Shown here in pieces: positions 27,805 through 36,565 of a stretch of DNA of 64,000 bases; the stretch's first letter is position 1, and each line of letters begins with the position of its first letter. The notes under the pieces were generated by a model. The model was given only the letters and a program-made list of their open reading frames with translations, had not been told where the DNA came from and searched no databases. Source of the DNA: a virus; the IMG/VR virus record IMGVR_UViG_3300025120_000017, positions 107,835 to 171,834 of that record. The stretch is one strand, 5' to 3'. Both the position numbers and the translations under genes were made by a program.

Positions 27805-28715
27805 GCATGTATAGAATTATAGTCGTTTAGATATTTAATTAGAGCCAATTCTTTAGCTTTTGCTTCTAATACAACATCAAATTCATATATGTCAGTATAT
27901 GGAATATGGTCATAAAGATAATCTGCATGTGCAACAACTTTTACATTACCATCTTCGTAATTTTTACGAGAGCTGCTATAATGGGTCATTGGTTTTATGC
28001 CTTTTGGCCATGTATGTATCGCATATCGTAATGCTTGTTCTTTTGATAAATTACCTGGATGGCAATCATGGTGATGAAAATCAAATACTATAGGAACTCC
28101 TGTCGATTCTGATACATATAATAAGTCTTCAACTGCGTACATGCTTGGCTTATCATCGTTTTCTATAGTAAGTCGCTTCTTTGTGGATTCTGAAAGTCGT
28201 TTGAAATTAGTAATCCACCTATCCATAGCAGAAGACTTGTCGCCATATGCACCGCCTATATGAATATTTATCTTATGTGTATTATTAATAGGTAATCCCA
28301 TACAATCAAGAATGAATGCATGCTGTCCTAATTCTTTGATAGTATTTTCTACAACATCTTCTCTAGGAGAACATAAAATATTAAAAGGCCCTGGGTGAAA
28401 TGATAGTCGCATATTACTTTGCATTGCTAGGGTACCAGCATTAAGTAACATATTACTAATTTCTTGCCAATCAGGCAAATCAGAAATAGTATATTCAGAC
28501 ATCCACGGAAATAGATCTGATGACATCCTAAATACTTTTATGTTGTTTTTAGTATTCCATTCAATTATAGTATGGAGATCTTGTACATTCTTTAGTGCAA
28601 GCTCAGATGCATATAATAAACCACGTTCTTGAAATGTTTTTTTAATCATTCCTCGGTTGGTAGTTATCTTATTTTGTTTTAGTGTATTATTGATACATGC
28701 GTAGCCTAAATCCAT
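27801..28715 (-). CDS. uvsE: UV damage endonuclease (UvdE/UVDE)
   Basis: A 304-residue TIM-barrel nuclease that nicks 5' of UV photoproducts and abasic sites. Family features: GYACIN at the N-terminus, FRMSSDLFPWM, RLSFHPGPFNIL, NIHIGGAYGDKSSAM, RLTIENDD, VPIVFDFHHHDCHPG and VVAHADYLYDHIPY. The His, Glu and Asp residues are those that bind the metal cluster in this family. ATG 28715 is taken as the start; a TTG 6 bp upstream is unlikely. It may repair phage DNA in sunlit surface water. Confidence 0.92.
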   Translation of the reverse strand: MDLGYACINNTLKQNKITTNRGMIKKTFQERGLLYASELALKNVQDLHTIIEWNTKNNIKVFRMSSDLFPWMSEYTISDLPDWQEISNMLLNAGTLAMQSNMRLSFHPGPFNILCSPREDVVENTIKELGQHAFILDCMGLPINNTHKINIHIGGAYGDKSSAMDRWITNFKRLSESTKKRLTIENDDKPSMYAVEDLLYVSESTGVPIVFDFHHHDCHPGNLSKEQALRYAIHTWPKGIKPMTHYSSSRKNYEDGNVKVVAHADYLYDHIPYTDIYEFDVVLEAKAKELALIKYLNDYNSIHA

Positions 28716-28760
28716 ATTCAAATATATATAAAATATACATAAAATAATTAATTCTGTACA

Positions 28761-28801
28761 TAAAAATTAATAGAGAAGGGCTTTTAATCCTTCTCTATTA
28801 A
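28761..28801 (-). terminator. Intrinsic terminator downstream of nrdA
   Basis: Positions 28767-28779 and 28789-28801 form a 13-bp perfect stem with a 9-nt loop. In the minus transcript the stem is followed by a U-run (AATTTTTATG). It lies just after the nrdA stop codon, so it ends the nrdB-nrdA message and separates it from the uvsE operon. Confidence 0.85.
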
Positions 28802-28805
28802 ATGA

Positions 28806-30512
28806 TCATCCATCACAACTAGAACACTCCATTAAATTACGTTTAAATTCTTGTGCTGCATTAACGTTATTTTGATAATATAGTGACTTAACACCCATGT
28901 CTGCAGCTTCTAAATATAATGCATTTACATCTTTTGTTGGAGTTCGTGGGTCAATTGTTAAATTTAAACTCTGGCCTTGACAGATATATCTTTGTCTTTG
29001 AGCAGCTTGTTGAATTATTGTTAGTTGACTGATTTCTCTAAATGTTTTAAAAACATTCTTTTCATGTTCAGATAGAAATTTTAAATGCTGTACAGATCCA
29101 TCCTTTTCAAGTATTGATAGCCATGTTTTTCTATCATTTTTATTATTTAACTTAAGTACTTTTTCTAAATAAGGATTTTTAAAAGTTGTCTTTATTTTAG
29201 CAAGATCTTTTACATAAATATTACTTGTAAAAGGTTCTATACCTAAAGATGCTTGACCCATTATAAAGGCGCTTGATTTAGTTGGAGCTATTGCAAGTAG
29301 TGTAGTATTTCTTCTACCATATCCTTCTAATACATCAGGCTCACCATATATCTCTGCTAATTTTTCTGAAGCAGTATATGCGGTTTCTTTTAAATTTGAA
29401 AATATTTGATTATTTAACTGCATTGCATCAAAGCTTTCAAATGCTAAGTTTTTACTTTGTAATAATGAATGCCATCCTATAACACCCATTCCTAGTGCCC
29501 TATGCCGCTTTGCAAAATTATAAGTTCTTTGCATAAAATACCACACATGCTGATCCTCTCTGCTGCTGCTAGATTTATAGGCTTCAAGCTTTTCAATAAA
29601 CTCTGACATAACAGCATCTAAAAAGAAAGTCATAACCTCCACAGCATCAGTGTCTTTCCACTCATCATAATAAACTAGGTTTAATGAACTTAAACAACAA
29701 ACAAAACTTTCTTCAGAATTACTAGGCAGCATAATTTCACTGCAAAGATTAGAAGCATATATCTTCATATCTTTATCCTTATAAACATCTACAGTGTTTT
29801 CATTTGCATTATCTTTAAATAAGATATATGGAGCACCAATTTCACCTCTCACAGTTAACAGCTTTGCCCATACCTTTCTTTTAGCTTTATCACCTGCTTT
29901 CATTTCTTCAAGCCATTGTTTCCCTACACAAACTCCATAAAACATTAATTGAATTGGGTTACCTTCAAGCTGTATCTCTAACCATTCATTAATGTCATCA
30001 TGTTCAATGTCTATATAACCAGCAAACTGGCCTCTACGTGTAGTTCCTTGGCTAATAACATCTATTGATGTATCAAATTTCCTAGCAAATGGAAATGATC
30101 CATTACTTTCTCCATTACCTGAAATAGATTTTCCTCTACCTCGAATGTGTCCAAAATATCCTGATGCACCGCCGCCCATTTTTGACATCATATCAACTTC
30201 GCTATTTGCATAACTAATACCACCTACACTATCTTCAATATAACTACCAAAACAGCTAATAGGTAAACCACGCTTATTTCCAAAGTTTGACCATATCGGA
30301 GAGCTTAAAGAAAACCATCCTTTACTCATATAATCTTTAAACTTATCAGCATAATTATAATCTTTTAATTGTAAGATCTTTTCTGCATGTATTGCTATTT
30401 CATTAAGCCTATCTTCAGGTGTTTGATTACTACCTAAATACCCACCATTTAAGAATGTTCTACTATGCTCGTTTAACCATTGATATGGTTCTCTATCTTT
30501 AGAATAAGTCAT
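28806..30512 (-). CDS. nrdA: Ribonucleoside-diphosphate reductase, large subunit
   Basis: A 568-residue class I NrdA, shorter than the usual 700-800 because the N-terminal ATP-cone is missing. It keeps the catalytic barrel: GRGKSISGNGESNGSFPF, SQGTTRRGQFAGY, NLCSEIMLPS (active-site Cys and Glu), RALGMGVIGWHSLL, PTKSSAFIMGQASLGIEPF, and near the end SLYYQN with the paired Tyr of the radical path. It ends in ECSSCDG, the redox-active C-terminal Cys pair. It reduces NDPs to dNDPs with NrdB for phage DNA synthesis. The nrdB stop overlaps its start by 14 bp. Confidence 0.95.
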   Translation of the reverse strand: MTYSKDREPYQWLNEHSRTFLNGGYLGSNQTPEDRLNEIAIHAEKILQLKDYNYADKFKDYMSKGWFSLSSPIWSNFGNKRGLPISCFGSYIEDSVGGISYANSEVDMMSKMGGGASGYFGHIRGRGKSISGNGESNGSFPFARKFDTSIDVISQGTTRRGQFAGYIDIEHDDINEWLEIQLEGNPIQLMFYGVCVGKQWLEEMKAGDKAKRKVWAKLLTVRGEIGAPYILFKDNANENTVDVYKDKDMKIYASNLCSEIMLPSNSEESFVCCLSSLNLVYYDEWKDTDAVEVMTFFLDAVMSEFIEKLEAYKSSSSREDQHVWYFMQRTYNFAKRHRALGMGVIGWHSLLQSKNLAFESFDAMQLNNQIFSNLKETAYTASEKLAEIYGEPDVLEGYGRRNTTLLAIAPTKSSAFIMGQASLGIEPFTSNIYVKDLAKIKTTFKNPYLEKVLKLNNKNDRKTWLSILEKDGSVQHLKFLSEHEKNVFKTFREISQLTIIQQAAQRQRYICQGQSLNLTIDPRTPTKDVNALYLEAADMGVKSLYYQNNVNAAQEFKRNLMECSSCDG

Positions 30513-31473
30513 CTTCTGTTATACTTTTTGTTTTTTTACTGTATGCAGTGCTTCTTTTAACAAAGAAATCATTTTCTTTGGTTCCTATCATTTCTTCATC
30601 AAACCAAACAGTTTCATTTAGTAGTTCTTCACTAACTTCAAAAATTGGTTCAATGTCTAATGATGCTAATGCGTTATTAAACCTGTTTTTAATAAAGTTT
30701 TTTACTATGTCTTTTGACATAAACTCTAGTTCGCCTTTTTCAAATATCCAATCTAATATTTTACATTCAGCCTTTTCTGCTTTTTTACAAGCTTTAACTA
30801 TATCATCAGTAAGATCTCCATCAAACCAATCAGGAAATTCATTTTTGATTATCTTAACAATTTCAACACCAAATTGACCATGAATCTCCTCTTCTTTACT
30901 AGTTGCTTCAACTATATTAGAAAGTCCACTAAACATTTTCTTATGCTTATTAAAACTCATCATAATTAAGAACTGTGAAAACAAGGAAACATGCTCTATA
31001 AAAACTGCAAATAGCAATACTGATAGCGCATACTTTTTGTTATCTCTACTTCTAGAACCACTTAAATACTTAGTTAAATAATCAACACGGTCTTTAATTG
31101 CTGGAACTTCCATAATAGATCTAAACTCATCATTTAGACCAAGTCTTTCTAATAAAAAAGCATATGCATCAGCATGTCTTACTTCACTTTCAGCAAACGT
31201 CATTCCAACTGCGCCTATTTCTGGCTTTGGCATTCTCTTGTATATATCAGCCCAAAAAGTTTTTACTGAAATTTCAATTTGTGAAATAGCAAGCATTGCT
31301 CTCTTTATTGCCTCTCTTTCACTATTACTTATGTTCACTAAAAAATTTTGTACATCTGATTCTACATTAAATTCTGTATGTAACCAATATGAATGCCGTA
31401 TAGCATCTTTAAATCTTAATAATTCAGGATATTCATTTGGTTTATATGCAACTCTCTTATCAAAAATTCCCAT
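30499..31473 (-). CDS. nrdB: Ribonucleoside-diphosphate reductase, small subunit
   Basis: A 324-residue ferritin-like radical subunit. The metal and radical site ESEVRHADAY holds Glu97 and His100, with Tyr104 at the spacing of the E. coli radical Tyr122. The second site is FIEHVSLFSQF and KEEEIHGQFG. The presence of Tyr104 predicts a tyrosyl-radical, class Ia/Ib-like enzyme. The C-terminus (SITEDDLF) is acidic, as needed for binding NrdA. It overlaps nrdA by 14 bp and is transcribed first. Confidence 0.95.
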   Translation of the reverse strand: MGIFDKRVAYKPNEYPELLRFKDAIRHSYWLHTEFNVESDVQNFLVNISNSEREAIKRAMLAISQIEISVKTFWADIYKRMPKPEIGAVGMTFAESEVRHADAYAFLLERLGLNDEFRSIMEVPAIKDRVDYLTKYLSGSRSRDNKKYALSVLLFAVFIEHVSLFSQFLIMMSFNKHKKMFSGLSNIVEATSKEEEIHGQFGVEIVKIIKNEFPDWFDGDLTDDIVKACKKAEKAECKILDWIFEKGELEFMSKDIVKNFIKNRFNNALASLDIEPIFEVSEELLNETVWFDEEMIGTKENDFFVKRSTAYSKKTKSITEDDLF

Positions 31474-31487
31474 TCTGTTTTTTATTT

Positions 31488-31730
31488 TTATTTTAAGCTT
31501 TTTAAGATTTCATTAATCACAATAGATTCATCTACATTTTCTCTTTTTGATATTTTAGTAACAAATAATTGCTCCGCTTCTCTAATATCACGTAACTCTT
31601 TAGCACTTTCATCTAATTCTTTACTAAGCTTTAGTATTTCATCTTGCTTTATTTTCAAAATACGTCTAGCTTCACTATATGAATTTATAAGACTATGTAA
31701 TTCATGCTGATCTTTTTCAGTTATTTTCAT
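31488..31730 (-). CDS. Small coiled-coil protein, 80 aa
   Basis: Starts at ATG 31730 (MKITEKDQHELHSLINS); a TTG 9 bp upstream is less likely. Nearly all residues are predicted helical with heptad-like Leu/Ile (LKIKQDEILKLSKELDESAK), so a coiled-coil dimer is expected. It overlaps the nuclease gene by 14 bp and lies 14 bp before nrdB. Function unknown. Confidence 0.6.
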   Translation of the reverse strand: MKITEKDQHELHSLINSYSEARRILKIKQDEILKLSKELDESAKELRDIREAEQLFVTKISKRENVDESIVINEILKSLK

Positions 31731-32568
31731 AATATTCAAATATTGCGTTTACTTCTTTATCTACATTTGCACATTCGATATACACATCTTCGCTTCTACC
31801 ATATTCAAGATTCTTTGTGCTTATTATCCAACATTCACCTGGTTTAAGACCACTTAACCTACAGGCTAATTTTTGGTATATCCTTAATTGTATGCTATAA
31901 TGCATAAAACTGCAATCAGGAAGATGCCCTAAAAAATGTTTAAGTCTTTGGTCATTGAATGCAGTCCTATCAATTTTTTTATTTGTTTTAAAATCGTGTA
32001 TATGAATATACCCTTTATCAAAAAGTGGCAAATCTGCAAGTCCTCCTAATTTCATGCCATGATCCCATAACAATATCTCGGGTATAGCACATATGTCATT
32101 TTTATCTACTTGCAGTATGTTCTTATTTGAGCTTGGATAGTATTTATTATCCCAAGTGAATCCGTTTTTGATGATTTCTGCTTCTCTTTTGCCATGTTCT
32201 ATAGATCCTGCAAGCGCAGCATCATTTCCACTCTTAGCCCAATCATTTAAAAATTGTTTCTGTCTTTGCTCTAGAGAATTCTTAAGCTTATCACTATGAT
32301 TTAATAGAGAATCCCAATAATTTTTTACTTTATCCCAGCCGCCTGCCTTACGCTTAAGCTTATTAAAAGAATCGGGAGATAAGACTTCCTTAATTGATTT
32401 ATATCTACTCATGCCTTTACTATCAAATGAATTCTTAAATTCACCTATAATTCCAGTAGATGATTTATATATTTCACCATTTGCATTTGAGTATATATGA
32501 TTTTCCTCATCAAACTTAACACCTCCTATGTCAGTAAGATCATAGCTCCTGTTTTGTAATTCAGACAT
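31717..32568 (-). CDS. PD-(D/E)XK nuclease, Cas4/RecB-like
   Basis: A 283-residue protein. GLADLPLFDKGYIHIHDFKT (about 195-215) supplies the G-x-x-D and D-F-K catalytic strands, SIEHGKREAEI supplies the upstream His/Glu helix, and FMHYSIQLRIYQKLACRLS supplies the QxxxY motif. This is the RecB-family or Cas4-like exonuclease arrangement. I see no four-cysteine cluster, so it is unlike typical Cas4. It could process phage DNA ends or degrade host DNA. It overlaps the next gene by 8 bp. Confidence 0.75.
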   Translation of the reverse strand: MSELQNRSYDLTDIGGVKFDEENHIYSNANGEIYKSSTGIIGEFKNSFDSKGMSRYKSIKEVLSPDSFNKLKRKAGGWDKVKNYWDSLLNHSDKLKNSLEQRQKQFLNDWAKSGNDAALAGSIEHGKREAEIIKNGFTWDNKYYPSSNKNILQVDKNDICAIPEILLWDHGMKLGGLADLPLFDKGYIHIHDFKTNKKIDRTAFNDQRLKHFLGHLPDCSFMHYSIQLRIYQKLACRLSGLKPGECWIISTKNLEYGRSEDVYIECANVDKEVNAIFEYYENN

Positions 32569-32839
32569 TCAGTTCTTTCTTTATGTCATTAATATCTTTA
32601 TCTATATCAATAACAACAGATTGACCTAAAGACTGTTTATGGTTTACAAAACCTGTATATAAATCCTTAATAAATGTATCTAAATTTTCTGGTGATACTT
32701 GATGAACTACGCCTTCACCGTGAGCAGATAAGAAGGTATAAACATAATGAGACCCACTCCTTTCAATATAATGTACTTCAGATTCATCGCTTTCTTTTAA
32801 AATTTGAATCTTCTTTACATCATTTCTTACTTCTATCAT
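32561..32839 (-). CDS. Hypothetical protein, 92 aa
   Basis: A small mixed alpha/beta protein (MIEVRNDVKKIQILKES). It overlaps the nuclease gene by 8 bp, suggesting coupled synthesis. An acidic, helical C-terminus (DIDKDINDIKKELNV) is visible. Not recognised. Confidence 0.55.
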   Translation of the reverse strand: MIEVRNDVKKIQILKESDESEVHYIERSGSHYVYTFLSAHGEGVVHQVSPENLDTFIKDLYTGFVNHKQSLGQSVVIDIDKDINDIKKELNV

Positions 32840-32891
32840 ATTTTTATTTATTGAATTATGACAATGCTTATTTAGTTTAAAAAATAATAGA

Positions 32892-33119
32892 TTATTTAGT
32901 TAATCTATCAGAATATACTTTAATAGCTTTATGAAAAAACTTCATAGAATAATTAAATGACATGCTTTCATATGCTTTTTTATTATTGATATTTTTAGCA
33001 TCATCTGTTATAATAACACTATACAAATTATTTTTTCTGTATATCTTAACACTAAATATATCCGTACCATTGCTTTCAAATGACATCAATTCTTTTATTT
33101 CTGTTTTAGAGTTTTTCAT
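32892..33119 (-). CDS. Hypothetical protein, 75 aa
   Basis: A small protein with a beta-rich start (FSVKIYRKNNLYSVIITDD) and a helical end. It overlaps the next gene by 4 bp. Not recognised. Confidence 0.55.
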   Translation of the reverse strand: MKNSKTEIKELMSFESNGTDIFSVKIYRKNNLYSVIITDDAKNINNKKAYESMSFNYSMKFFHKAIKVYSDRLTK

Positions 33120-33442
33120 TTTTTTAAAAAAGTTTCAGGATCATTGATTACTTTTCTTAAATCAGTAGTATATTTTTTAAAAGATTCTTGCAAGTCATCA
33201 ACCATTACAATATTATTATCTGTTAATAGTTTTTCCATTAATATTACAGATGCTTCTAATTGAGATGTCATTATAATACTTAAGACATCTGGAACATTAA
33301 CAACCTCAGCTTCATCAGATTTACCCATTTCATCTACTGTATGTATCGTATATTTACTGCGCTCTAGTAAATCATATGGAGTTGTTGATTTAACTATAGG
33401 TGATATATATGTTGTTATGTTTTTATCTGTCTTGTCTGACAT
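33116..33442 (-). CDS. Hypothetical protein, 108 aa
   Basis: The first minus-strand gene left of the divergent junction with terL. It has a polar N-terminus (MSDKTDKNITTYISPIVKS) and a helical remainder (PDVLSIIMTSQLEASVILME). Not recognised. Confidence 0.55.
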   Translation of the reverse strand: MSDKTDKNITTYISPIVKSTTPYDLLERSKYTIHTVDEMGKSDEAEVVNVPDVLSIIMTSQLEASVILMEKLLTDNNIVMVDDLQESFKKYTTDLRKVINDPETFLKK

Positions 33443-33624
33443 ATTGTTTAATTTGTTTTATTGTTTAATCGCTATATTATTTAATTTGTTTAAATATTAA
33501 AATAAACTTCCATATGTTAAACAAATCTCTGGATTGTGTATTTAATATATTGTAAAAACTTTAAGGAAGTTGAGACTCTGATTCTTTTAGAGAACACTAG
33601 AGTAATTAAAAATAATATACTAGT
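33443..33624. promoter_or_regulatory. Divergent intergenic region between early-type genes and terL
   Basis: A 182-bp, very AT-rich gap between a minus gene (start 33442) and the plus-strand terminase. Promoters for both directions must lie here. I could not find a convincing Bacteroidota -33/-7 pair or T4 late TATAAATA box. No ORF is supported. Confidence 0.35.
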
Positions 33625-35526
33625 TTGGCTAAAAAAGGAGAAAGTAGATTCTTTGATGATAAGCTAATTACATTTGCTAACCAGTTCTCAGATATAAATG
33701 AACCAGATTTTGATTCTACTATATGGACAACTGAATTAGTTGAAGATCTTCGTGATAAAGTACAAAACGCAGGACTAAGTCTTAGCGATGTGCGTCACCC
33801 ATTCTTTATGAATGATATTTCAATTAGGCGAGGGAACACATCGTTTCAATACACTGAAGAAGAGATTAATGAATTTAAAAAATGTAAAAAAGATATAATA
33901 TATTTTGCAAACACTTATGTAAAAGTTATGCAAGAACATGGTATTGATCATATTACTTTATATCCATACCAAGAAACGATGTTATTAAACTATAAAAAAG
34001 ATAGATATAATATAGTTGTAGGATCAAGACAGATTGGTAAAACTGTTGTTGCTGGTGTATTTCTTGTATGGTATATGATGTTTCATTTTGATAAGAACAT
34101 AATGCTTGCAGGTAATAAAGGAGTAACGGCTAAAGAAATTCTTGATAAAGCAAAAATGGTAATACAGAACTTGCCATTCTTTTTAAAACCTGCAATGACT
34201 GTATGGAATCAATTCAGTATTAGTTCAGATGCAAATAGTAGAATATTAGCCACAACTACCACTGATAAAGCAGCTATTGGTTTTACAATTCACTTATTAT
34301 TCTTAGATGAATTTGCCCATGTTAGAAACAATATTCAGCATGACTTTTATAATAATATATATCCTGTAGTTTCCGCAGGTGAAAATACTAAAATAATTGT
34401 AACAAGTACTCCTAATGGATATGATTTATTTCAAGATATTTTTGATAAATCAATGAAAGGAAAGAATGAATATAAATCTCTTGAAGTTCCTTGGTGGAAA
34501 GTGCCAGGAAGAGATGATGATTGGGCTAAGAAGCAAATTTCTAACATGGGAGATGAAGCTTTTAATGAACAATTTAATTGTAGTTTCTTGAGAAGTGATA
34601 CGTTATTACTTAGCGGTGAACAGTTGAGAATTGTTGAAAGCAGTAAAAAGAAATACACTCAAAGAATAATACCATTACTTGATGATTATATGCTAGACCA
34701 TGATGGCTTGGTATGGGATAATGAGTTTGACCTAGAAACTATTCAAAATGATTCTGCATATTTCTTTTTAAGTATAGATTTAGCAGAAGGAGTAGGAAGA
34801 GATCATACAGTAATGCAAATCTTTCAAATAGTTGCTAAAAACGAAGATGGTATTAAAGAATTAAGTAATGAAAGATTTGAGCTCTATAAATTCTTTAAGT
34901 TTAAACAAGTTGGTATGTTCAGAAGAAACGATATGCCTATTGATGAGTTTTGTAAAATATGTTACTTATTATTTTATTCTGATAAATTTTTTAATATTGA
35001 TAGGCTAAAAGTAGTTCTTGAGTGGAATACATATGGCAGCTTTTATATTGAAAAGATTAAAAATTTATTTGGAGGTGGTGATTATGATGAATCAATATTT
35101 GTTAGAAGCTATCATAGAAAAGGTGCAAGATCAAGAAGAATAGGTATAAGACAAGATAAAGAAAGTAAACCAAGAAATTGTGTAGAGCTTAAATCACGAA
35201 TATCAAAAAGAGATATTGAAATATCGGAGGAATGGACTGCTAAGGAATTAGGGTTCTTTAGTCGTAATAAAAAAGGCAGCTATGAAGCAGTTACAGGACA
35301 TGATGACACTGTTATGGCTTGTGTAAACCTTATGGAAAGTTATAGAGGAATTGAATATCAAGATACTATAGCAGAAGCATTTGATAAGCTGCCTGCAGAA
35401 ACTCAAAATATGATTCTTGAGACTATGGGAAGAGGGTCAATTTCTGATGAAAGTACTGATTTTCTAGCAGATGGCTTTAATGAAATTTTTAATAGAGAAA
35501 CTGATGATCCATTATCATTTATGTAA
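33625..35526 (+). CDS. terL: Terminase large subunit (T4 gp17-like)
   Basis: A 633-residue DNA-packaging motor. The ATPase domain has Walker A GSRQIGKT (133-140), Walker B LLFLDEF (224-230) and the coupling motif VTSTPNG. The C-terminal nuclease domain has LSIDLAEGVGRDHTV with its catalytic Asp, and GHDDTVMACVN near the end. PYQETMLLNYKKDRYN before Walker A is typical of gp17 homologues. The only sensible start is TTG at 33625, preceded by an A-rich leader. It is the sole gene on a short plus-strand island. Confidence 0.95.
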   Translation: MAKKGESRFFDDKLITFANQFSDINEPDFDSTIWTTELVEDLRDKVQNAGLSLSDVRHPFFMNDISIRRGNTSFQYTEEEINEFKKCKKDIIYFANTYVKVMQEHGIDHITLYPYQETMLLNYKKDRYNIVVGSRQIGKTVVAGVFLVWYMMFHFDKNIMLAGNKGVTAKEILDKAKMVIQNLPFFLKPAMTVWNQFSISSDANSRILATTTTDKAAIGFTIHLLFLDEFAHVRNNIQHDFYNNIYPVVSAGENTKIIVTSTPNGYDLFQDIFDKSMKGKNEYKSLEVPWWKVPGRDDDWAKKQISNMGDEAFNEQFNCSFLRSDTLLLSGEQLRIVESSKKKYTQRIIPLLDDYMLDHDGLVWDNEFDLETIQNDSAYFFLSIDLAEGVGRDHTVMQIFQIVAKNEDGIKELSNERFELYKFFKFKQVGMFRRNDMPIDEFCKICYLLFYSDKFFNIDRLKVVLEWNTYGSFYIEKIKNLFGGGDYDESIFVRSYHRKGARSRRIGIRQDKESKPRNCVELKSRISKRDIEISEEWTAKELGFFSRNKKGSYEAVTGHDDTVMACVNLMESYRGIEYQDTIAEAFDKLPAETQNMILETMGRGSISDESTDFLADGFNEIFNRETDDPLSFM

Positions 35527-35537
35527 TTCTTAAAGTG

Positions 35538-35999
35538 TTATTTAAAATATCCTACAGTAGAAAAGATTTCTTCTAAATCACAGTATCTTAAATCAATAAC
35601 TTTATTTGATTTATTTAGTTCTATTTGATAAAGATCTATTAATTTTTTAAGACAAGCTAATTGCGCTTCTTCGTAAGTATCACACCAAATAGTAAAATCT
35701 GAATTTTGAATGTAACCATAATGTTTACTATGTTTAAATTCAATAGCATGGTACAACTTATGTTTTTCTCTAAACCACTTAAATGCTTGTTGGTAAAGTG
35801 CAGCTGAGCAATATTCATCTGATGTGTAATTCTTAAGCTGTTGATTAGTGCAAGTACTAAACTGATTATCATTATGTGTATTGCATGCACTTAAGATGCT
35901 ATAATTACTTCTATTACTATAAAATGATAAACAAGGTTCATTAAATCCTAATTCTTTAAGTGATATTGATTCTGAGTGCGGTACAAATTGAGTTTCCAT
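35538..35999 (-). CDS. Conserved phage hypothetical protein (YQQAFKWFREKH family)
   Basis: A 153-residue protein of a small family I recall from Bacteroidota phages. The core CSAALYQQAFKWFREKHKLY is followed by a Tyr/His-rich strand and TYEEAQLACLKKLIDL, a C-terminal helix. The same TYKEAQ...L-L-D-E-L helix ends the protein at 56701-56982. Function unknown. It converges on terL, the two stop codons being 11 bp apart. Confidence 0.6.
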   Translation of the reverse strand: METQFVPHSESISLKELGFNEPCLSFYSNRSNYSILSACNTHNDNQFSTCTNQQLKNYTSDEYCSAALYQQAFKWFREKHKLYHAIEFKHSKHYGYIQNSDFTIWCDTYEEAQLACLKKLIDLYQIELNKSNKVIDLRYCDLEEIFSTVGYFK

Positions 36000-36006
36000 A
36001 CTTTAT

Positions 36007-36492
36007 TTATTTTGAGTTCAGAAACTTAATTATTTTCATTATAAAATTTATTGTAGACTCAGTAGGTATCTTACCTATTTTAGATTCTCTAGGACCTGCG
36101 ACATTTAATATTTTAATTTTATGGTTCTTTATCCATTCAACTGTTTCATATAATGCAAGAGGATCTTCTATATTATCTATCACAAAGTAATGTGCTCTGT
36201 TTTTAATACATAGTGATTTTGTTAATGCAGTTCCAGGTGATTTTAAACCCCATGAAATTATTAATGTACCATCAGCCGCATCAATATTACTTTCTGTTCT
36301 TATTTGATATGTGCTGGTATCATATCGGTCTGCTATTAAATTGTATTTTTTTAATAAACCTTCTCTTGGACCATCTTCAGTCATCCAATTATAAGGTGCC
36401 CAACCTCCTGTAGGTACTTTCATTAGCGTAGATGCTTTTAACGCTGCTTGGTCAACTCCTGATTGCCCTCCTGATATAATTCTTTTAATCAT
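36007..36492 (-). CDS. SLOG-type Rossmann protein (putative molybdenum carrier/YspA-like)
   Basis: A 161-residue protein beginning MIKRIISGGQSGVDQAAL, the signature of the putative molybdenum-carrier or SLOG fold. Next come GGWAPYNWMTEDGPREGLL, an IRTESNIDAADGTLII strand and a C-terminal NVAGPRESKIGKIP. The family is thought to bind nucleotide-like ligands. A longer frame from TTG 36552 would add a hydrophobic segment, but the family start is at this ATG. It lies downstream of the 36566-37690 gene. Confidence 0.75.
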   Translation of the reverse strand: MIKRIISGGQSGVDQAALKASTLMKVPTGGWAPYNWMTEDGPREGLLKKYNLIADRYDTSTYQIRTESNIDAADGTLIISWGLKSPGTALTKSLCIKNRAHYFVIDNIEDPLALYETVEWIKNHKIKILNVAGPRESKIGKIPTESTINFIMKIIKFLNSK

Positions 36493-36565
36493 CTCTTTGT
36501 TTTTAAACACTAGTATAGTAACAAATATAACTAGAAAAAATACATAATGCAAATTATTTTTTTAT

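Noticed and set aside
31717-32568. Cas4 of a CRISPR system
   Set aside because: No repeats, cas1, cas2 or cysteine cluster are seen; a phage RecB-like exonuclease is simpler.
33443-33624. Origin of replication
   Set aside because: No iterons or clear repeats are visible; only AT-rich divergent leader sequence.
36493-36552. Membrane extension of the SLOG-type gene
   Set aside because: The extension needs a TTG start and would place a hydrophobic helix before a soluble Rossmann protein whose relatives start at the ATG.
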